Program-made: the position numbers and the translations under genes
Part shown: one piece after another, positions 30,598-39,323 of the stretch
Layout: each line of letters opens with the position of its first letter
Numbering within the stretch: position 1 is the first letter of the stretch
The notes under the pieces: generated by a model
The model's database searches: none
Told to the model about the DNA's origin: nothing
What the model saw: the letters and a program-made list of their open reading frames with translations, nothing else
Source of the DNA: CAWIXB01 sp963839955
GTDB lineage: Bacteria > Actinomycetota > Actinomycetes > JACCUZ01
DNA: 64,000 bases
Reading direction: 5' to 3'
Assembly: GCA_963839955.1 (NCBI GenBank)
Contig: CAWIXB010000001.1
Coordinates: 2,666,001-2,730,000 of the forward strand

Positions 30598-33070
30598 CGA
30601 TCCGGTAGCACTCACCGGGCGTCGTGGGCAACGTCATGACGTTGTCCTCGTCGACCTTGTAGGGCGCAGGCTTCCCGTTGCTCTTGTACACCTGCACCCT
30701 GCCGCGGAACATGCCGCTGCGTATCTTGGCGTGCCTGCCTTTGTCGGAGGTCACCCGGATCTCGGTCGGGGTCCCGTCGCTCCAGGTGGTCCCCACGGTG
30801 AACGCGCCCCGGGCCCGAAGCCCGTCGATCTGTCCGCTGCGCCAGTTCGCCGGCAGAGCCGGGAGGACGTCGATCGTGTCGAGGTGACTTTGCATCAGCA
30901 TCTCCGTCACCCCGGAAGTGGCGCCGAAGTTGCCGTCGATCTGGAACGGCGGGTGGGTGTCCCAAAGGTTGGGCAGGGTGCTCTCCCGCAGCTGGTCGGC
31001 CAAGAGCTTGTGCGCGTGGTCACCGTCGAGCAGCCGCGCCCAGAAGTTGATCTTCCAGGCCTTGCTCCACCCGGTGCCGTCGTCGCCGCGCGCACGGAGC
31101 GAGACCTTGGCCGCCTCGGCGAGCTCCGGGGTGGTGCGTGGTGAGATCGTGCGGCCCGGGTGCAGCCCGAACATGTGCGAGACGTGGCGGTGGTGCTCGT
31201 CGGGGTTGTCGATATCTTCCTTCCACTCCTGCAACTGTCCCCAGGAGCCGATCCGCAGGCCGGGATCGAGCTTCTTGAGTACTTGACCGGCCTTCGCTGC
31301 GAACGCAGGGTCATCAGCGGCCCGCGCCGCTTCGGCGACATCGGTGAACAGGTGCCACAGGATCTGCTGTGACATCGACGCCCCCGCCGAGGTGGGTCCG
31401 ATCTCCGGTGATCTGCTGGGGATGGCAACGAGCTTGCCGTCTCGCGGGTCGACTCGCAGGTTCTCCAGCCAGAACTGGGCGGACTCCTTCAGCACCGGAT
31501 ACGCGACCTCGCGCAGGTACTTCTTGTCGGCCGTGAACCGGTAGTGGTCGTAGAGCTGGTCGGCCAGCCATGCCCCCGATTCGGGGAAGAAGTACGCCGG
31601 GTGGTCCCACGCCCCGGTCCAGCCGAAGATGTTCGACGCGTGGTGCGCGACCCATCCCCGCTGCACGCCGAACATCTGCTTGGCCGTGACCCTGCCTGGC
31701 TCGCGAAGGCCATCGACGTATGAGCTCAGCGGTTCGGTGAGCTCGGTGAGGTTGGTCGACTCGGCCAGCCAGTAGTTCATCTGCAGGTTGATGTTGAGGT
31801 GGTAGTCCGCCTGCCACGGCGGAACCTCATGGGCGTTCCAGACGCCCTGCAGGTTCGCCGGCAACGAGCCAGGGCGCGAGGACGAGATCAGCAGGTAGCG
31901 GCCGTACTGGAAGAACAGCTCCTCGAGCGCCCTCTCGGACACCGTTGAGCTACCGGTGTAGGCGCCGAGCAGCTCGTCGGTCGGAACGTCCGGCAGCGCT
32001 CCCCCGAGGTCGAGGTCTACCCGGTCGTAGAGCTCGGTGTAGTCCCGGACATGAGCAGCGCGCAGGGCGTCGTACCCCTTGGACCGGGCAGCGTCGACGA
32101 GCCCGGTGAGCCGTCCATGCGGATCTGCCCCGCGGTAGGTCGGGTAGTCCGGTGCGTAGTTGGTTCCTGCCGCGAGGATCAGGACGACGCTGTCCGCGTC
32201 CGTCACGGTCACCGTGCCGTCGGCTCCGTCGACGCGCTGGCCGCCCTGATTCACCACCTGCAGCTGGGACTCGTGACGCAGTCCGTTGCTGTCCAGAGCC
32301 CCGACAGTGGTGATCCGGCCGCCGAGCGCCGTGCTCGAACTCGATCGATTCGTCGGTGTGTTCACCGCGGCGGTGAGGTCGACACTGCCAGGCTGGTTGG
32401 CAGTGATCCGGCCGACGATCACACCGTCAACCGCGCTGGCGAAGTACTCGCGGTCGTAGGACACGGCACCCGATGCGTAGGACACGCCAGCGACGGCCTT
32501 GCCGATGTCGAGGTCGCGCCGGTAGTTCTCGACCGCGTCGGACTGATCGGGGAACGTGAGGTGCACGTCACCGAAGCGCTGGTAGGCGCCGAACAGGAGG
32601 TGCCGCGGGTTCTCCCTTGGTAGACCCATCGTCGCGAGCACGTCCTCGGGGCGGATGGACCCTTCGTCCCAGATCCGTTGCCGCAGGCCCTCGAGTGCGC
32701 CGGGCCGGGGCTCCGTCCAATTGCCGTAGTTGTAGCGGGGCGTTCCCGGACCGCCGGTCCACAACGTCTTCTCGTTGAACTGGAGGCGCTCGCTCTGGAC
32801 GCCCCCGAAGACGCTGGCGCCCAGCGGCCCGTTGCCGATCGGCAGCGACTGCGACTCCCAGTCGGTGGCCGGCTCGTCGTACCAGAGCGTGGCCGGCTTA
32901 CCGGCGCCGTCCCCGCTTGTCACGCCCGCGCGACCAGTGCCCGCAGATGCATCGACTGCGGCCGCCCCGCTGACGATGACCGGGACGCCCGATGACGCGA
33001 GGAGTGCGGCCCCGACCAGAGAGGCGGCCCAGGCACGCGCTTTTCGGTAGTGGTTGTGTCGGTGTCCCAT
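30587..33070 (-). CDS. Secreted GH95 alpha-L-fucosidase
   Basis: 827 residues from the ATG at 33070 (GGAGGA 6 nt upstream). A signal peptide covers about residues 1-38. The GH95 N-terminal beta domain starts LWYDEPATDWESQSLPIGNGPLG. The (alpha/alpha)6 barrel holds NINLQMNYW (base-assisting Asn), the acid Glu in SRSPEIGP and the catalytic Asp in PPFQIDGNFGAT. GH95 enzymes invert and usually cut alpha-1,2-fucosides. It lacks the lectin domain of its neighbour. It is the third gene of the fucosidase operon, 63 bp after the second. Confidence 0.92.
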   Translation of the reverse strand: MGHRHNHYRKARAWAASLVGAALLASSGVPVIVSGAAAVDASAGTGRAGVTSGDGAGKPATLWYDEPATDWESQSLPIGNGPLGASVFGGVQSERLQFNEKTLWTGGPGTPRYNYGNWTEPRPGALEGLRQRIWDEGSIRPEDVLATMGLPRENPRHLLFGAYQRFGDVHLTFPDQSDAVENYRRDLDIGKAVAGVSYASGAVSYDREYFASAVDGVIVGRITANQPGSVDLTAAVNTPTNRSSSSTALGGRITTVGALDSNGLRHESQLQVVNQGGQRVDGADGTVTVTDADSVVLILAAGTNYAPDYPTYRGADPHGRLTGLVDAARSKGYDALRAAHVRDYTELYDRVDLDLGGALPDVPTDELLGAYTGSSTVSERALEELFFQYGRYLLISSSRPGSLPANLQGVWNAHEVPPWQADYHLNINLQMNYWLAESTNLTELTEPLSSYVDGLREPGRVTAKQMFGVQRGWVAHHASNIFGWTGAWDHPAYFFPESGAWLADQLYDHYRFTADKKYLREVAYPVLKESAQFWLENLRVDPRDGKLVAIPSRSPEIGPTSAGASMSQQILWHLFTDVAEAARAADDPAFAAKAGQVLKKLDPGLRIGSWGQLQEWKEDIDNPDEHHRHVSHMFGLHPGRTISPRTTPELAEAAKVSLRARGDDGTGWSKAWKINFWARLLDGDHAHKLLADQLRESTLPNLWDTHPPFQIDGNFGATSGVTEMLMQSHLDTIDVLPALPANWRSGQIDGLRARGAFTVGTTWSDGTPTEIRVTSDKGRHAKIRSGMFRGRVQVYKSNGKPAPYKVDEDNVMTLPTTPGECYRIVTG

Positions 33071-33133
33071 GGTCATTCCTCCGAAGCCCTGGCTCGGGCT
33101 GTGGTTGCTGTTCGGGGTCGGCGGGTCAGCTGG

Positions 33134-36100
33134 TCAGTCGGAGCGGACCTCGACCTCCGCGAGCGACAGCGGGTTGCTGTTGGACTCGAGCTGGATGCGT
33201 ACGTACCGCCCGGGCAGGTTGTCCAGCGAAATGGTCGTCGGGCTCCCCGCGGTCGCGTCCTGGTGGACCGCTGTCACACCTGGGGCTGTCCGCGCTTCGT
33301 CGAGCGAGTCAGCGGTGATCGGCGACTCCGAGACCATCACCCAGTAGTCGGAGAGCCGGTCGGAGCAACAGTCGGTGCGGTTCCAGATCTCGATGGCATC
33401 CAGAGCGTGTGTTCCTTCGAGGTCGACCTGCCACCACGCCTCCTGGGAGGGCTCGGCCGTGTGCGTCACCGATCCATTGCCCCAGGTGCCGTCGGTGTTG
33501 CCGTCGACCGCGCGACCCGGCACCCCGCCGTGCGCGGTCGTGCGTTGGCTGGTCGGCTTGCCCAACGCGACATTGGGCAACGGCTCGATCTCGACTTGTG
33601 TCACCGCACGGACGCTCCACCCGTCGCCGCTGAGCACGGCGCGGACGGGATATCCGCCGTAGCGCGCATCCTCCCGTGGTGTCACGTCGAAGGCGAACGA
33701 CTTCGACTGGCCTGCCTTCAGTGGAAGCACCTGGTGGGAACGAGGTGTGTAATCCCATCCGTCCGGCAGATCCAGCGTCAGGGCACCTGCGGGCACGGTC
33801 TTGCTGGTCGCGGCAACCGTGACATCAACAGCGAACGCCGTTCCGCCTGTGACCTGAGCCGGCGCGGAGACCGTCACCTCGGCCAGCGACTCCGCGGCGT
33901 ACTCATGCCCCTTCGCTGCCGCGATGGTGATCCGGCTCCCGTCACGCGCCACGTCGACCTTCTTGCCGGTCGTCGTGTCGCGTACCTCGAACCGTCCGCT
34001 GAACAAGCTGCTCCGGACCGTGAGCGGTCCGTCCTGCTCGGGGCGGAGGGCGATCCGGGTCGCTGTGCCACCCGTCCAGTCAGCGTCGACCGTGACGTCA
34101 CCGCGGGCCCGCAGGCCCTTCACGGAACCGTCGTTCCAGAAGTCGGGGACCGCCGGGAGTACGTCGATTACACCCGTGTGGCTCTGCAGCAGCATCTCCG
34201 CGACGCCAGCAGTAGCACCGAAGTTGCCGTCGATCTGGAACGGCGGGTGGGTGTCCCACAGGTTGTCCAGCGTGCTCTGCTTCAGCTGCTCGGACAGCAT
34301 CTTGTGGGAATGGTTCCCGTCGAGCAGCCGCGCCCAGAAGTTGACCTTCCACGCCTTGCTCCAGCCGGTGCCACCGTCACCGCGGGCTCGCAACGACACC
34401 GCGGCGGCCTTCGTCAGCTCGGGGTCGTCCGACGGGTTGATCTGGTCACCGGGGTGCAAGGCGAAGAGGTGGGAGACGTGCCGGTGCTGGTTGTTCGGGT
34501 CGTCGATGTCCTCCTTCCACTCCTGCAGCTGTCCCCATGACCCGACTCGCAGTCCCGGGTCCAGGTCGGCCAGCGTCGCCGAGAGCTCGTCGGTGAACGA
34601 GGAGTTGTCGCCAACCAGCGCTGCGGCCTCAGTGGTGTTCGCGAACAGGTCCCAGACGATCTCCTGGGACATCGATGCACCGGAAGAGAAGTCGCCCTGC
34701 TCCGGTGAGTAGCTCGGGTTGACCACGAGCTTCCCGTCTCGCGGATCCCTGACCAGCTCATCGATCCAGAACTGCGACAGAGACTTGAGCATCGGGTAGG
34801 CGCGCTCGCGGAGGAACTGCTTGTCCCGCGTGAACTCGTAGTGCTCGTAGTAGTGCTGCGCCAGCCACGCCGCCGCCTCGGGGAACCAGAATGCGGTGGC
34901 CCAGTCATGAACGCCGGTGAAGCCGAACGGGTTGGTCTCGTTGTGCACGACCCAGCCGCGGTTGCCGAACATCTCCCGGGCGGTGACCTCGCCAGGCGGC
35001 ACCAGGGAGTCGACGTAGTCGAAGAGCGGGCCGGTGGTCTCAGAGAGGTTGGTGGTCTCGGCCGGCCAGTAGTTCATCTGCAGGTTGATGTTGACGTGGT
35101 AGTCGGCGCCCCATGGGGCGTTCGTGCTGTTGTTCCATACCCCCTGCAGGTTCGCGGGGAGAGAGCCGTCGCGGGAGGATGAGACGAGCAGGTAGCGGCC
35201 GTACTGGAAGTACAGGACCTCGAGTGCCTTCTTGGCTGGCGGGGCCAACGAACCGTCCTGGTAGCCGTCGAGCAGCACATTCGTCGGCACGTCGGGCATC
35301 TGCTGTCCGACGTCGAGACTCACCCGGTCGAACAGACTTCGGTAGTCGGCGACGTGCGCGGCGCGGAGGTGCTCGAACGTCTTCCCAGCCGCTTGGTCGA
35401 GGCGAGTGGTCACCGAAGCGTGCGGGTCCACGGTCCGGTAGGTCGGGTAGGTGTCGTCGTAGTTGGTGCCGGCCGCCAGCACGAGCGTCACGGAGTCGGC
35501 TCCGTCGACGGTCACGGAGCCGTCGTCGTTGTCAGTCCGGGTACCGCCCTGGTTGACGACCTGGAGCTGGGACTCGTACTTCATGCCGTTGTCGTTGAGG
35601 GCGCCCGACGTTGTGATCCGGCCGTCCTCCGCATCGACCGTCCTCGACCGGTTGTCGGGGGCCGTGACCGATGTGGTGAAGCCGAGGTGACCGGGCTTGT
35701 CGGCACTGAGCCGGGCGACGATGACGTTGTCGGCCGCCGAGGCGAAGTACTCCCGCTTGTAGGTGGCACCGTCAGCGGAGTAGGTGACGCCGGCAGTGGC
35801 GTCGGCGATGTCGAGGTATCGGCGGTAGCCCGTGGCGTCAGGGGTGCTCTCGGTCTGGGTGAGCTCCACGTCGCCGAACGTTTGGTAGCCGCCGTACCCC
35901 TTCTTCCCCTGGCCGAGCTTGCCGGCAACCCAGTTCGGGTCCACCTGCTTCTCGGCGTCGATGCGTGCCTGCACTTCTTCGAGCGCGCCGGGACGTGGCG
36001 TGGTCCAGTTGCCGAAGTCGTAACCCTGCTGGGAGCCCGGCCCGCCGGTCCACAGCGTCTTCTCGTTGAACTGCAAGCGCTCCTTGTCCACGCCGCCGAA

Positions 36101-36370
36101 GACGCTGGCGCCCATCGCGCCGTTCCCGATGGGCAGCGACTGCGACTCCCAGTCAGCGGCAGGGGCGTCGTACCAGAGCGTCATTCCTCGGTGGTCTCCG
36201 GCCGGTGGGGCGGAGGCAGCCTCGCGGGCGCCCAGGTCCGCCGTTGCGCCACTGGCCGTTATCGAGCCGGGCGAAGCGGCCAAGGCGCCCAGCACCAAAG
36301 GGACCGCGAGCAGCGCAGTCGTCGAGCGACGCATCCATCCGGTGTGACCGCTTCGGCTGCGACTCATCAT
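33134..36370 (-). CDS. Secreted GH95 alpha-L-fucosidase with NEW3-like and F-type lectin domains
   Basis: 1078 residues. The signal peptide is followed by the GH95 module (to about residue 790), with NINLQMNYW, SYSPEQGD and PPFQIDGNFGAT as active-site motifs. An NPCBM/NEW3-like beta domain follows (about 800-930). The C-terminal domain (about 935-1078) has VDGNTDGTWG, WWQVDL and NRTDCCSDRLSD, matching the RxDx4R fucose-binding motif of F-type lectins. The lectin would hold the enzyme on fucosylated glycans. The ATG overlaps the GH29 stop (ATGA). The protein is about 55% similar by eye to the third gene, suggesting an old duplication. Confidence 0.92.
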   Translation of the reverse strand: MMSRSRSGHTGWMRRSTTALLAVPLVLGALAASPGSITASGATADLGAREAASAPPAGDHRGMTLWYDAPAADWESQSLPIGNGAMGASVFGGVDKERLQFNEKTLWTGGPGSQQGYDFGNWTTPRPGALEEVQARIDAEKQVDPNWVAGKLGQGKKGYGGYQTFGDVELTQTESTPDATGYRRYLDIADATAGVTYSADGATYKREYFASAADNVIVARLSADKPGHLGFTTSVTAPDNRSRTVDAEDGRITTSGALNDNGMKYESQLQVVNQGGTRTDNDDGSVTVDGADSVTLVLAAGTNYDDTYPTYRTVDPHASVTTRLDQAAGKTFEHLRAAHVADYRSLFDRVSLDVGQQMPDVPTNVLLDGYQDGSLAPPAKKALEVLYFQYGRYLLVSSSRDGSLPANLQGVWNNSTNAPWGADYHVNINLQMNYWPAETTNLSETTGPLFDYVDSLVPPGEVTAREMFGNRGWVVHNETNPFGFTGVHDWATAFWFPEAAAWLAQHYYEHYEFTRDKQFLRERAYPMLKSLSQFWIDELVRDPRDGKLVVNPSYSPEQGDFSSGASMSQEIVWDLFANTTEAAALVGDNSSFTDELSATLADLDPGLRVGSWGQLQEWKEDIDDPNNQHRHVSHLFALHPGDQINPSDDPELTKAAAVSLRARGDGGTGWSKAWKVNFWARLLDGNHSHKMLSEQLKQSTLDNLWDTHPPFQIDGNFGATAGVAEMLLQSHTGVIDVLPAVPDFWNDGSVKGLRARGDVTVDADWTGGTATRIALRPEQDGPLTVRSSLFSGRFEVRDTTTGKKVDVARDGSRITIAAAKGHEYAAESLAEVTVSAPAQVTGGTAFAVDVTVAATSKTVPAGALTLDLPDGWDYTPRSHQVLPLKAGQSKSFAFDVTPREDARYGGYPVRAVLSGDGWSVRAVTQVEIEPLPNVALGKPTSQRTTAHGGVPGRAVDGNTDGTWGNGSVTHTAEPSQEAWWQVDLEGTHALDAIEIWNRTDCCSDRLSDYWVMVSESPITADSLDEARTAPGVTAVHQDATAGSPTTISLDNLPGRYVRIQLESNSNPLSLAEVEVRSD

Positions 36371-38595
36371 CGTGCCCTCACCTTGACCTCGCTTAGTGAC
36401 AACGGATTGCTGTGGGACGCCAGCTGAACCCGGACGTACCGGCCGGGTAGATCGTCGAGGTCGATCCGGGTTGGTCGTCCCGCTTGCCCGGGCTGGTGGA
36501 TCGCCGTCACTCCTGGCGTGCTCCGGGCCTCATCGAGCGACGCAGCGGTGATCGGCGTCTCGGAGACCATCACCCAGTAGTCGGAGAGACGTTGCGAGCA
36601 ACAGTCCGTGCGGTTCCAGATCTCGATCTGGTCGATCGCATGGCTGTCCTGCAGGTCCACCTGCCACCAGGCCTCGTCAGACGGCTCCGCGGTATGGGTC
36701 GTGGTACCTGCGCCGTAATTGCCGTCGGTGTTCCCGTCGACCGCTCGGCTCGGCGCACCGTCCCAGGCCAGGCTCTTCTGCGTCGCCGGCTTCCCAAGGG
36801 CTACGTTCGGCAGCACCACGGAGATGTCGTGTGCCGCCGTCGTGCGCATCCGTCCCACGCTCGTGGAGATCGTGAGCTGGTAGGTCTCTCCCGCAGTTCC
36901 GTCGGGCACTGTCACGGAGACAGGTACCTTGACCGATTGCCCGGCAGGGATCTCCGGGACCACGGTCCGCGAGGGTTGGACCGTCCACCCAGTGGGTGCC
37001 CCGATGTCCAGGCGCACGTCCGGTGCAGGTGTCCGGCCGGTGTTGGTCAGCTCCACCGCCCCGTCCACCGTGCTTCCCGGCGCCGCCTCAGTGGGCACGT
37101 CGATCCGGGTCCGGACCAGCTGACGAACACCGGGGGTGGTGATCTTGAAGACGTACGCGTGGCTGCTCGCCGTCGCGGGTTGGCGAGGCATGGCGACCTC
37201 GATGGTGCCGCTGTCGGTCCTGCGCCATTTCAGACCAGTTGCTGAGCCGAGTAGCTGCACGCTCGTGGACTGGTCGAAGGGCAGGTCTCCACCGAGGGTC
37301 AGGTGATCACCGGGCCACTCCAGCGCAGTCGCGTACAGCGCACCGTCCTTGACGGTGTACCGGATCGGCACGTTGCTGTGCGCGTCCTCGGCGTGGTTGT
37401 AATAGGTCGTGCCGTAGATCGCTTCGCCGTTGATGCGTAGCCAGGCACCGATGTCGCGCAGGCGTTCCTGCTGGAGATCAGGGATCGTGCCGTCGCCCTT
37501 GGGCCCCACGTCCAGCAGGAGGTTGCCGTTCTTGCTGACGATGTCCACCAGGGAGTCGACGAGCTGGTCGGAGGTCAGGTAGTCCTCGACGGGCTCGTTC
37601 TGGTTGTAGCCGTAGGAATGAGCGATGCCACGGCTGGACTCCCATTTCACCGGGTCGATGTCCTCCTTGACCGTGTACTCGGGTGTCTGGAAGTCGAGCT
37701 CATGACTCTCGAGGTTTCCGGTCCTGGTCTTGCACCGGTTCGCCACCACGACGTCCCGCGGGTGCTCCCGGTTCTTGGCCTGGTTGTAGTAGTCGGCAAG
37801 CACCGGAGCCATGTCCCAGTACGCCGCCGACTTCTCCCACTGGCCGTCGCACCACAGGATGTCGGGGTCGTACTTGTCGATCAGCTCGTCGATCTGCGGC
37901 TGCATGTAGTCGTGGACATAGTCATCGACAGGCTGCACGCCGACGTACGGAACCGTCGCTCCGGTATAGGGATTCGTCGGCTGCCGGCCCGTGTAGTTGG
38001 GGTTGAACCACTCGTAGAGCGAGTAGTAGAAGCCCGCCTTGAGGTGACCGTCCTGCCTCGCCGCCGCGAACAGATCGCCCGCCAGGTCGCGGTGCGGGCC
38101 GCGGTCGACGGCGTCCCGACTGCTCGTGGCGGTGTCCCAGAGCGCGACACCCTCGTGGTGCTTCGATGTGAGCACGAAGTATTTCGCGCCTGCATCCTTG
38201 AACAGGTCGACCCAGGCCTTCGGGTCGAACCTCTCCGCCCGCCAGTCGTCGATGAACCGGTCGTAGTTGTAGTCCGTGCCGTAGGTGTCGCGATGGTAGT
38301 TGTAGGTCGGGCTGTTGCGCTGGTTCAGGTAGTTGTCGTACCACTCCGCGTAGCTGCCCCGAGGTCCCCAGGCCGGCACGGAGTACGCGCCCCAATGGAT
38401 GAAGATGCCGAACTTCGCGTCGTTGAACCAGTCGGGCACTGGGTGTGTGTCCAGCGAGTCCGCGGTCGGCTGGTAGTCCGGCGTGTCACGACCGTCCGCG
38501 ACCACCGCACCCTGCACACCGCCGAGAGAAACCAGGCTCAGGACGAGGGCTGCCGCCGCACCTGCGGCTTGGAGTCGGACGGACTGCCTCGTCAT
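36367..38595 (-). CDS. Secreted GH29 alpha-L-fucosidase with NEW3 and F-type lectin domains
   Basis: 742 residues from the ATG at 38595 (AAAGGAAACC upstream). The signal peptide covers about 1-33. The GH29 barrel has FGIFIHWGAYSVPAWGPRGSYAEW, SKHHEGVALW and the nucleophile Asp250 in ILWCDGQW. A beta-sandwich domain and a NEW3 domain (about 510-600) follow, then an F-type lectin domain (about 605-742) with NRTDCCSQRLSD. GH29 enzymes are retaining and broad (alpha-1,3/4/6). First gene of the fucosidase operon; an operator-like palindrome lies 42 bp upstream. Confidence 0.94.
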   Translation of the reverse strand: MTRQSVRLQAAGAAAALVLSLVSLGGVQGAVVADGRDTPDYQPTADSLDTHPVPDWFNDAKFGIFIHWGAYSVPAWGPRGSYAEWYDNYLNQRNSPTYNYHRDTYGTDYNYDRFIDDWRAERFDPKAWVDLFKDAGAKYFVLTSKHHEGVALWDTATSSRDAVDRGPHRDLAGDLFAAARQDGHLKAGFYYSLYEWFNPNYTGRQPTNPYTGATVPYVGVQPVDDYVHDYMQPQIDELIDKYDPDILWCDGQWEKSAAYWDMAPVLADYYNQAKNREHPRDVVVANRCKTRTGNLESHELDFQTPEYTVKEDIDPVKWESSRGIAHSYGYNQNEPVEDYLTSDQLVDSLVDIVSKNGNLLLDVGPKGDGTIPDLQQERLRDIGAWLRINGEAIYGTTYYNHAEDAHSNVPIRYTVKDGALYATALEWPGDHLTLGGDLPFDQSTSVQLLGSATGLKWRRTDSGTIEVAMPRQPATASSHAYVFKITTPGVRQLVRTRIDVPTEAAPGSTVDGAVELTNTGRTPAPDVRLDIGAPTGWTVQPSRTVVPEIPAGQSVKVPVSVTVPDGTAGETYQLTISTSVGRMRTTAAHDISVVLPNVALGKPATQKSLAWDGAPSRAVDGNTDGNYGAGTTTHTAEPSDEAWWQVDLQDSHAIDQIEIWNRTDCCSQRLSDYWVMVSETPITAASLDEARSTPGVTAIHQPGQAGRPTRIDLDDLPGRYVRVQLASHSNPLSLSEVKVRAR

Positions 38596-38636
38596 GGCGG
38601 TGGTTTCCTTTCGGCCGCTGCCCCGAGCGGAACAGG

Positions 38637-38647
38637 ACATCCGATGT
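38637..38647. promoter_or_regulatory. Operator-like palindrome ACATCCGATGT before the fucosidase operon
   Basis: Identical over 14 bases to the site at 27893-27906, and 42 bp before the GH29 start. The pairing of one sequence with two functionally linked operons argues for a common fucose regulator. Confidence 0.65.
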
Positions 38648-38712
38648 TTTCCGACCACGACGCTAGGATTAGTCCCGCGTTGTGTCAAGAGTCACGATCG
38701 GGCCGCGGCAAT

Positions 38713-38723
38713 ACATCCGATCA
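38713..38723. promoter_or_regulatory. Degenerate second copy ACATCCGATCA
   Basis: Matches 9 of 11 positions of the fucose operator, 76 bp farther from the GH29 gene. It overlaps GATCAAACGATC, a short symmetric element. It may be an auxiliary site or chance. Confidence 0.3.
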
Positions 38724-38786
38724 AACGATCTGCTAAACCGAGGATCGACTGATCAGAAGGTGTCGATCTCTGGGGAAGGCGGTCGA

Positions 38787-39242
38787 GTGGACCCCGCGCA
38801 GGCCCCAGCGCTCTCGGAGCTGGAGTGCAACCGGCCCTTCCTGCTACCCGCTGGAGGCGCGTTGAGCCTGACCGGACGGTTCCCTACGGTCGTCAGCTCC
38901 ACCGAGCAGATAGTCACCGGCACCGTGGACGTCGCCAGCGAGACCGAGGTGGTGCGCGGCGTGGTCACGGGCAGCGCCGACGTGTTCCTCGTTCAGGGCG
39001 GGCGCATCGCAACAGTGCCGCTCCCGCAGGACTCCGTGGGGAGGCGGTTGGCGATGGCCCCGGGAGAGGTCGAGACATGGCCGGCGCACGCCACGCTCGC
39101 ACCGTGCGACCCGGGCAGCGGCGCGGCCGACGGGTCGTTGCGGCCGGGGTCCTACGAGCTGTACGCGCGCGTGGTGCTCAATCACGACGACGGGTCACGC
39201 CAGGAGTCGGTCGGCGGGCCGTGGCCGCTCGAGATCCGGTGA
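38787..39242 (+). CDS. Hypothetical beta-rich protein, possibly truncated
   Basis: 151 residues from a GTG with GGGGAAGG upstream; another GTG lies at 38760. The sequence is beta-rich (ALSLTGRFPTVVSSTEQ, VRGVVTGSADVFLVQGG) and ends SYELYARVVLNHDDG...PWPLEIR, like an Ig-like or BsuPI-type fold. There is no signal peptide or transmembrane segment, although such domains are usually exported, so the N-terminus of a longer protein may be lost. It is divergent from the fucosidase operon. The function is unknown. Confidence 0.6.
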   Translation: MDPAQAPALSELECNRPFLLPAGGALSLTGRFPTVVSSTEQIVTGTVDVASETEVVRGVVTGSADVFLVQGGRIATVPLPQDSVGRRLAMAPGEVETWPAHATLAPCDPGSGAADGSLRPGSYELYARVVLNHDDGSRQESVGGPWPLEIR

Positions 39243-39266
39243 ACACGGTCACAACCAAGCACAACG

Positions 39267-39310
39267 ACGGAGCGCTCAGGGACCACGATGGTGGTCCCTG
39301 AGCGCTCCGT
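39267..39310. terminator. 20-bp perfect inverted repeat, bidirectional terminator
   Basis: Arms ACGGAGCGCTCAGGGACCAC and its exact complement with a 4-nt loop (GATG). It lies between the convergent hypothetical gene and the protease gene. The symmetry allows it to stop both transcripts, although T tracts are short. Confidence 0.75.
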
Positions 39311-39323
39311 TCGTACTGAGAGG

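Noticed and set aside
33050..34540. 496-codon plus-strand frame opposite the GH95 gene
   Set aside because: Antisense to a catalytic module with all conserved residues; no motif of its own.
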